The notes under the pieces are model-generated. The model was not told the DNA's origin and did not search any database. It saw nothing but the letters and a program-made list of their open reading frames with translations. Positions 56,926-64,000 of a stretch of 64,000 nucleotides of DNA are shown here, piece by piece. The stretch is taken from assembly GCA_023078685.1 (NCBI GenBank), contig JALGAS010000006.1:992001-1056000 (forward strand). Direction: 5' to 3'. The position numbers and the translations under genes are program-made. Source of the DNA: Neopestalotiopsis rosae (taxonomy: Eukaryota; Ascomycota; Sordariomycetes; Amphisphaeriales; Sporocadaceae). Positions within the stretch are counted from its first letter, which is position 1. Each line of letters begins with the position of its first letter.

Positions 56926-58142
56926 ATGAATCCTGCAGGGGTACTCATGGTCGGTAGCGTTCCTGGAGACTCTCCAAAGGGCGTCTTTGAGCGCTTGATA
57001 GCCGCGCTGCCCGGCCGTCTACAGTCGGTACCGGATGGAGAGACTGGCGACCGGTGGAACTACATCGGATGGCAGTTGACACGTTTTCCTCTCGTTGCCC
57101 GCCGACCAGAGCTTGGGGGAGCACCGCTACCTGATTCTGGAGTACCGAGTTTCTCTTTGGCAGATATCGAACCAACAGGTTACGATGAGGTGGCGCTCTC
57201 ATCGTACGCCGAATTTGTACGACTTCGTAACAGAATAGCATCCCGTCAAACATCCGTTTTCAGGTCTGCCTACCGTCCCCGTACAATGTCTTGATCGGCC
57301 ATTTGAAACCAGAGGTGATCAGTGCTATCGAGCCAATCTATGAACAACGTTTCGAGGAAACCATCGATCGTATCGTCGCCAATATACCTCACAATGATTT
57401 GGTGATCCAGTGGGATTTGTGCTTCGAAATGACTGCACTTGAGTTCGAACACGGTCGGCTTAAGGAAGGCCGACATCAAGCCTATTTCTCATCACAAGGA
57501 GGTGTATTGCAAGGTCTTGTAGACCGCGTGGCACGGCTATGCGAAAGGATTCCTCAAGACGTCAAGCTTGCCTTCCATCTCTGCTACGGCGATCTCTATC
57601 ACAGGCACTTTGTTGAGGTTAGTACTTGGCATGATTCCCTCATTTCCCAGCATGTCTTTCGAGGTGTGATTCGGACAAGGCTTGATCTACCTACCATATC
57701 GAGACAACTAACACCTTGGACTGCTCTGGCAAAATTCAGAAAGAAATGAAAATCGACTAACAAATTCGTTGAATAGCCTCAAGATACGGCGCTTTTGGTG
57801 AAGCTTGCCAATGCGATATTGGCCCGCCACAATATCGCACCCCGTACGGAATGGATTCATTTGCCTGTGCCGAAAGGACGGACTGACGCGGCTTACTTTG
57901 CGCCTCTTACCGGTCTGAAGCTCAATGATGGTTCCGACCAAGGACAGAAACCGCCTCGTCTTTACCTTGGTTTGGTGCATGCCAACGACGAGACTGGGAC
58001 CAGGAAGTGTATCGAGGTCGCAAAGTCCGTAATTCCATTCCCCTTTGGCGTGGCAACAGAGTGTGGCTTGGGGCGAACCCCACCTGAAGAGATCGACAGC
58101 ATTCTGCAGATCTGTAAAGAGGTATCTGCAGAGATTGAATAA
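56926..58142 (+). CDS. MetE/UROD-fold (cobalamin-independent methionine synthase-like) protein, frameshifted
   Basis: ATG 56926 starts MNPAGVLMVGSVPGDSPKG, then RLQSVPDGETGDRWNYIGWQ, the fungal block of this fold. Frame 1 holds to about 57226. From about 57236 the family continues in the next frame (IPSNIRFQVCLPSPYNVLIGH, then IQWDLCFE), so one base is missing. A 47-nt GT-AG stretch (57220-57266) would restore frame as an intron, but it would delete the conserved GVIPxxxRFQV-like segment. A real 159-nt intron (57618-57776, GTTAGT..GACTAAC..ATAG) joins FVE to PQDTALLVKLANAI, and the stop is at 58142. Homologues are uncharacterised; they share the UROD/MetE barrel without proven methyl transfer. 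Either gene decay or sequence error. Confidence 0.7.
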
Positions 58143-58332
58143 ATATTCGAGTTCTCTAAGAGCTATGGTCGTATGTGGTGTAATCTGGTTCAGTTCGATA
58201 GTATGAAGAATAGGTCAAGCCAGCCAAGAAAATAATACTAGATCCCGATTGGCTGAATTTTCTAGAGTACATGGTCGACGGCTCAAACTCCACACTCGGC
58301 GACATTTCTATACATAATTGATGCCTCCTCAT

Positions 58333-59103
58333 TCAAGAAATAATCTCTTGTAATATGTCGGCGACCTGTTTGGTTGCAGTAAAGTGAGGACAATGTCCAC
58401 TCGCCAGCTCAAAGGCCCGAACCTCACGACCCTCCCTTTGCAGAGCCTCGATATAACTCCGCTGGTATCGGACAGGCACGGCCATGTCCTCGCTGGTGCA
58501 GATATAGGACACCGGAATCTGCCGCCAGGCCGCGTGCTCAATGGGCTGGTAGAAGCAGCGGCTGTTCCAGCGCGTCAGGAGCCTGACGTAGGCCTCGGTC
58601 TCGGCGGCGCCGCGGCCGGGCCCCACGACGAACTTGTCCATCTCGCGGCCGAGGCAGCTGCCGTCCTCGGCAAAGTCAAAGGCGACGGGCAGCACGTCCA
58701 GGTCGCCAAACTCCTTGACCTTGTCGATCATGGACTTGCCCTCGAGCAGGGCGTGGGCGCTCAGGTAGATGAGCTGCGAGACGCCGCCCTTGAGGCCCTG
58801 GGCCGAGCGCGAGGCAATATCCAGACCGTGCAGGGCGTTGGAGCCGACGGCGCCGCCGTATGAATGCATGAGGGCGACGACGTTGCGCCCTCCGCCTTCT
58901 TCTAGGAGATCCTCGACAAAATGACGGACTAGCTTGGAGTCATCTGCCAGGTCGGCGTTCGGTGGACGTGAGCCATTCATGGACGGCAGACGGGGAATGT
59001 GCACATCGTAGCCTGTAGCTTCGAGGACGGCCTTGAGATCGCTGTAGTTCTCGGGCACATGGCAACCGCCATGAATGATGACGACTGATGTTTGTAGAGG
59101 CAT
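58333..59103 (-). CDS. Alpha/beta hydrolase (AB-hydrolase-6 / MES-like esterase)
   Basis: Single exon, 256 aa. The start MPLQTSVVIIHGGCHVPENY has the usual HGGxHxxxxY oxyanion loop. The nucleophile elbow is MHSYGG with Ser81; Asp206 in CTSEDMAVP and His237 in SGHCPHF complete the triad. The layout is the methylesterase/hydroxynitrile-lyase-like clade widespread in fungi. The gene is GC-rich with a strongly biased third position (about 58530-58860), unlike the AT-rich flanks; its complement shows a long open frame only because of this. No signal peptide, so cytosolic. Substrate unknown; small ester or lactone is likely. Confidence 0.9.
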   Translation of the reverse strand: MPLQTSVVIIHGGCHVPENYSDLKAVLEATGYDVHIPRLPSMNGSRPPNADLADDSKLVRHFVEDLLEEGGGRNVVALMHSYGGAVGSNALHGLDIASRSAQGLKGGVSQLIYLSAHALLEGKSMIDKVKEFGDLDVLPVAFDFAEDGSCLGREMDKFVVGPGRGAAETEAYVRLLTRWNSRCFYQPIEHAAWRQIPVSYICTSEDMAVPVRYQRSYIEALQREGREVRAFELASGHCPHFTATKQVADILQEIIS

Positions 59104-60283
59104 GGCAGTAAGAAATTAAAGATTAGGGATTAGGGATAAGAATCTTGGGAGCAGGGTGTTCTTAGGCATTGGTGCAGATGCATGCGACTGTATAAAAGGG
59201 TAGAAACCGGTGGCCCACGATGACTACCTACCCATGGCGCACAGCAGTTTTCACTTATCATGACGAAAATGAAAAGTAGTATCAGGCAATCTGATTATCC
59301 AATCTTATGATCATCGACCTACAGAATCGAGAGGAACGGCAGTTGGTTGGCTCAGCCTTACTTCGGACGTAATCCGTTTGCTGATCGCTTCTCCATACGA
59401 AAATAGATGAATGGAGTATACGGAGTATGCAAAGGAACAATGCATGCATAGTAGCATAGATTGCGAAGCTCCCATTGTACTATGCAACGCACCAACAACC
59501 GAGGTGGAACTTTGAGTGAATCAAGGTGACCACTTGTGGACGAGGAAATGGACCATTGGGACCCTTGCTCATATGTATCTGCGGACCAACGGTGCGGAAA
59601 AATCGTCAGCAAGCCCTTGCGTCGGGCTTACAACCAGATTGAGTGACATTCGGCGACTGAGAGGTAACCCATCCATCTGGCAGCGTTGGGGGCCAATCCT
59701 TTTTTTGTGGGAGCCGTGTTTGCATTGCGTTCCACTGCCGTATGAGTAAGATCACAAGCTTTCACATCGATCGAAGGAGTCGAGTGGAATCACAGGCAGA
59801 TGGATCATCACCGGCTTTTGCCCAATCAAATACATTGGCACAAGTACCAGGCCTAAGATGGACTGAACCCTTCAACCGTTGCAGTTTATAGTCGTGCACG
59901 GAGCGGCGCTAGTTCAGTGACCACTTCGAGGGATATTGACTTGTAGGTACGTACACGCTAGAGTGGGTTTCCCTTTGGCAATCTCGTCAAGATTTATTTT
60001 GGTGGTTCATCGTGAGCGACGAAAATTCTGGAGTATGACTCGATATATCCTCAGCGTGCGCCTGCCTATAGCGCAGTAGGATTGAATCATTCACAAAACA
60101 GCGTTGACTTGACGTGACGATGTATATTATGTGCTCTTAACTATACGGTGTATATGTACGGTCGCTTTTGGGGACTGAGTCGGCGACTTTTGAAGGTCTG
60201 CGACTGTAAGAAAGCCGTCGGTCACGTTGTGATCATAGCGCCGGAAGGACGCTGAAGGCTAATTGTCTGCTAGATTTTCAAGC
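59104..60283. other. Intergenic region
   Basis: About 1.2 kb without supportable genes; only short frames. Left end is the promoter side of the hydrolase; a TATAAAAG occurs at 59190 but in the opposite orientation to that gene. Confidence 0.4.
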
Positions 60284-61785
60284 TCAAGCTGTGCGCTCTG
60301 TCGCCTCCTCCGATGCTGAACTCGTGGCGTTTACAGCCCTGCTGCTGTGAACAGTAACATCATCCCTGCGGTGAACTGCATTTGCAGGCAATGCAGGCAT
60401 GTCGGTTTTCGTGCTGCCAGCGCGGCTGCCAGGGACGCTACCGGGACCACTGATCTGGCTGTAGTTGTGGCTCTGTTTCGGGGTACCATATGGGTACATC
60501 TCCAGATCTTGCGTCCCATCGGCTCTTTGACGACGGCTGCTGGCATTGGAGCCTCGGGAGCGGTTCGAGGGAATAGATAGTACCGAGCGCACGCTGGCCA
60601 CAATACTGTCGAGGGTACGGCCACGGAAGATGGGCTTGAGCGTTGGCAGACAAGCTGCCACGACACCGACACCGACCTCGACATAGGTCCACACCATAGT
60701 GTTTGTACCAACACCTGCGAGCAGAAGGTTAGCGCGTTGGTTTTATGTAGTCGTGGGGGCGATGCAAAGAACGTACCTCGAACGTCGCGAGATCCAGCTG
60801 TGGTCTGAACGACATTGGTTGACACAATAGCCAGGCGCGCGGTACCTGCTGCAGTCGATCTATCATTCTTCCAGTCAGTATGGATTGCGAAAACACCATT
60901 TTCCTTATTACACTTACAGCAGACCGACCAAAAATATGGCCGACACAACAAGCTTGAGGCGAACCGTCATGTTCAGCTTCCAGATCTCCGGCAGAGGCAA
61001 GGACAGCACAATCAAATCAGTGATGACATCCGAGATAGCATGCGACCACTGGACGTCCTTGTACATGCCACATTCCTGTTTGAAAGTGACGATGGACTTC
61101 CAGATTAGATCCAGGTTGTGCGCTTTGCACTCCAGCACGGTGGCAAAGAAGAAGGCGACGGTCCACAAGGAGATGACGACGATAATGGCCATGGAAATCT
61201 TCTTGAACCAGTCACTGACGAAGATGCGGCGGTAAAACATCACGACACCGATCTTGAGTAGACCAAGTGCAATGACGGACAACAACGACGAAATGGCATT
61301 ATACTGTTTGTTTCATTGTTAGCCACGAAAAGAACATGGATAACATATTGATGCATCCAAGTGATCAGTCCACTGGAATTGCTTACCTTTGAAATATCAA
61401 TCTCGTGATGTGTGACAATAACAGCTCCAGTTGTCGGGTCTTGGTCGGTATGAGTGCCCAAGGTTCCATATGAGGCGCCTGCGAGTAACAGCGAGTAAGA
61501 AACAGCACGACAATACTGGGGAATCAAGTTGGACTTACCATAGATCAGAATGATGCCCAAGCCCCAGGTGAGAAGCTATCGTACGCCATTTAGCCCCCAG
61601 TTCCTTCCTTCGACCGTGTAACAGAAGCTTACCGTTGCACACAGCACGAGCCAGTCATCGGCCAGCAATGGTGCAGATTTGACTTTGCGCGCCACAAAGC
61701 GGAGGCCACACGCAGCAGTAGACGCAACAATGAGAACCACGGCGGCGGCGTATACGCCTGCAGTGTTGGGGGACGAAGTAGGCAT
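60284..61785 (-). CDS. Fungal rhodopsin-domain 7TM membrane protein (PTH11/SAT4-like)
   Basis: Six exons: 61785-61633, 61575-61539, 61478-61387, 61303-60918, 60859-60777 and 60714-60284 (393 aa). All five introns are GT-AG, 57-83 nt, with phases that match. Seven hydrophobic helices are traceable, beginning with VYAAAVVLIVASTAACGLRFVARK and including the YNAISSLLSVIALGLLKIGVVMFYRRIF and HAISDVITDLIVLSLPLPEIWKL blocks. These are the hallmarks of the fungal rhodopsin-like integral membrane family (LLKISVVLFYRRIF and DxxILxLPLPxIWxL patterns). A long Ser/Arg-rich cytosolic C-terminus follows. No CFEM domain precedes it. Ligand and G-protein coupling are unproven. It is divergent from the methyltransferase gene. 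Confidence 0.9.
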
Positions 61786-62628
61786 GATGACGAAAACACG
61801 CACAAGACAACAAACCAACAAAAGAACGACTTCTGACTGAGAAAACCAGAAGCTTTCCCTCAAAATCAGAGATGCGGATATCTAAATAGGAAGTTGGGGG
61901 GCGGATCTGAACAGCGGCGAGGGTGGAGGGATACCAGAGACATTTACTACATTTGGGTGCTGAGAGACAGACTATGGACAGGTTGTATGATCCATCCCAT
62001 CCCATCCATCCATCCAGTCATCCATCCTACCATCCTATCCACCCAGGCGGGTTGGCGGGTTGGCGGGTTGAACGGGAGAGGCTTGCGTGGTGGTGCGACC
62101 GAGTACGAGCACAGATCACCCTCAATGTCGGTTCACATTTTTCTCCCGCAGTTCCATTCTACACACTCTTCATTCCCCCCCATGTCGGAATCCTTCCCCG
62201 AGCATGGGACAATGGGATTCGCGAGGGATGTTCGCGATTGTGCCACCCACCCATCATGCAGCCATGGGCCGGGTTGCGCCGCCCAGTGCAACTACAATAT
62301 GCAATCCTTCGTTCCCACCGGTCAGCGGAAACCCCGCTAACGACCGACGTGCTAGCCAACCGACCAACCAACAGACACCCTGCAGAAAGAGCCCATCCAA
62401 TTCAGTCGCATCTCCAAAAGAACCCTGAAAATAAACCCTCGTCGAATTTCTTGATCGAATCTATGTCTGGTATCTAGATCCTGTTAATCCTGTCCTTTTT
62501 TCTGTATTTGGTCGCTTCAGTTGCCTCCTGTCAAATTTCAAATTTGTTGTTACAGTTTCGATTCTTTCCAATCCCCTTTGCTGTCGCATCGCAGTATCAT
62601 TGCATCCTTCCAATCTCGCTATTCCATC
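61786..62628. promoter_or_regulatory. Divergent promoter with CATC and GGCGGGTT repeats
   Basis: 843 bp shared by the 7TM protein and the methyltransferase. A CATC-rich stretch lies at 61991-62040 and three tandem GGCGGGTT units at 62046-62069. TATA-like elements are not obvious. A pyrimidine-rich stretch precedes the methyltransferase start. Confidence 0.5.
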
Positions 62629-63639
62629 ATGGCCGACGCCAACAAGCCAAACACGGACTACTCTGAACCCGAGTATGCAAAGTCTCAGGAGAGGGCCAAG
62701 GTCCCGTATTACCGTCCCAACATTGAGCATCGACTAGTACCAGAAGTATGAGCAAATGTCTTGTTAAGAATGATGCAAAACTCCCCTTGACTAATGCAAT
62801 AAACACCAGACACAAGAGCTGCTGGAGAAATATAGCCACATACCTCGGGAGGATCAATCGGCCCATATTCACAAGCTGGTAAGTTGCAGCAAATATTGAT
62901 TTGGGACCCGGGAGCGAATCAAAATCAACTAAACTTTACTTCCCTGTAGCGAGATGAGGCGTGGGATATCCGCGCATACCCTTGTATAGGGCTTGGCTCG
63001 TGGCTCACTCCCCAGCTCTGTCGCTTTCCCACCTACAGCGACATCTTGGGCCGCATAAACCAAGGTGGCACCCTCCTCGACGTGGGCACTTTCGTCGGCC
63101 ACGACCTGCGCCGTCTGGCCCACGACGGCGCGCCCACCGACAAGCTCTACGGCATCGACATTGTGAGCTATGCCGACGTGAGCTACGACCTGTTTCGTGA
63201 CCGCGACACCTTCAAGGGCCACTTTATCCAGGCCGACATCCTGTCCGACGACTCGGCCGAACTCAACGCCCTCAAGGGCCAGGCCGATGTCATTGTCGTC
63301 TCCCAGCTCCTGCACCAGTGGACCTGGGACAACCAGGTCAAGGCCGCAAAGGCGCTGGTCAGCTACACCAAGCCGGGCTCCCTGATTGTCGGCAACCAGA
63401 TTGGCAACTCGGAGGCGTTTGAGCTCACGCTCAAGCAGCCGCCCGTGTCCATCTGGCGGCACAATGTGGAAAGCTTCCAAAAGATGTTCAACGAAGAGGT
63501 TGGACCGGCCACGGGGACCACCTGGGAGGTGCAGGCTTGGCTGCGATCCTTCCCTGATATGGGCTGGGATCCCGCTGATGCAGCCTGGATGGAACCCAAT
63601 GTCTGCTTGGTTGAATTTGCAGCTAAACGACTCTCTTGA
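62629..63639 (+). CDS. SAM-dependent methyltransferase, AusD/Trt5-like
   Basis: Exons 62629-62745, 62810-62878 and 62950-63639 give 291 aa; introns (64, 71 nt, GTATGA..CCAG, GTAAGT..GTAG) are phase 0. The N-terminus contains LLEKYSHIPREDQSAHIHKLRDEAWDIRAYPCIGLGSW, the diagnostic start of fungal meroterpenoid-type carboxyl/O-methyltransferases. SAM motif I reads LLDVGTFVGHDLRRLAHDGAP, where relatives have D-L-G-C-C-F-G-Q-D-L-R. The IDIV..DLF motif II and VSQLLHQW motif IV blocks are present. It probably methylates a secondary metabolite carboxylate or hydroxyl. No PKS or terpene cyclase is adjacent, so it may act in trans or be a stand-alone member. Confidence 0.9.
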
Positions 63640-64000
63640 GTGAAAAAAGAGAAAAGAGATTTCAAAACTTTGCCAAGAGTAAATGTCCGATAGAACTATT
63701 GATTCATCATGTATAACCTAGTCGGCCAAGAGGCCAAGAGACCATGAAACGATGTGAGGTGGCATAGAATACATGTATACGCAATGTCCTCCGAGTCACA
63801 CCACACTTGCACCACATTCCTTAAATTGTCAATTGCTGCAGTGCCAAGTGATGTGGAAAATAATGATTTGACCAACAAAGACATACGTGTTGCGAGATTG
63901 CATTACATGTTTACAATGGACTATATTGGCTTTTCTGTGGATAGCCCGCCAGTCTTCCTACGCCTATCGACAGGACTAGGCACTATTCATAATCTTCTTC
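63640..64000. other. 3' flank of the methyltransferase gene
   Basis: 360 bp to the window edge. No gene seen; possible start of another gene beyond the edge. Confidence 0.4.

Noticed and set aside
6932..58142. Repeat-induced point mutation as the cause of the stops and frameshifts
   Set aside because: RIP gives many C-to-T changes across a duplicated region, not one lesion per gene, and cannot cause single-base deletions.
58384..58863. 159-codon plus-strand frame opposite the alpha/beta hydrolase
   Set aside because: Antisense shadow of a GC-rich gene; the minus strand has the catalytic triad.

Overview
The window is filamentous ascomycete nuclear DNA (Pezizomycotina, most likely Sordariomycetes and probably Hypocreales; the order is inferred from gene content, not proven). 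It has dense genes on both strands and short GT-AG introns of about 50 to 160 nt with GTAAGT-type donors and CTAAC/CTGAC-like branch sites. Gene content is typically fungal: an AA9 lytic polysaccharide monooxygenase, a type III polyketide synthase, a Zn2Cys6 factor, P450s, a rhodopsin-like 7TM receptor, secreted intradiol dioxygenase, and the conserved Pam16 and Yip1 genes. I found about 27 supportable protein genes, and no convincing tRNA, rRNA, CRISPR array or intact transposon. All exon joins were worked out by hand from splice sites and frame.

Layout. 0-12 kb: a truncated HVA22/TB2-DP1 gene at the left edge, two membrane proteins of unknown role, a fungal N-domain/ankyrin-like gene broken by an in-frame stop, a very small membrane protein and an AT-rich gene-poor stretch. 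11.7-25 kb: an HSL-type esterase, an Arg/Ser-rich DUF8035-like protein, a secreted intradiol dioxygenase, a flavin monooxygenase and an RNase H-like protein lacking the catalytic glutamate. 25.8-34 kb: Zn2Cys6 factor, divergent Ure2-type GST, P450 and convergent MFS transporter, a plausible small detoxification or metabolite gene group. 35-40 kb: a Psq/CENP-B DNA-binding protein without transposase domain, a secreted periplasmic-binding-protein-like protein and an interrupted single-pass membrane protein.

40-56 kb: the housekeeping divergent pair Pam16 and Yip1, the AA9 LPMO, then a type III PKS facing a five-exon P450 (the best candidate biosynthetic unit), a frameshifted CadD-type transporter, a probable mitochondrial AAA-type ATPase and a protein with a C-terminal cysteine cluster. 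56-64 kb: a frameshifted MetE/UROD-fold protein, an alpha/beta hydrolase, and a rhodopsin-family 7TM protein divergent from an AusD-type methyltransferase.

Several genes carry exactly one lesion (two in-frame stops, two single-base frameshifts) in otherwise well preserved reading frames. That is either early gene decay or residual assembly error; raw reads would settle it.
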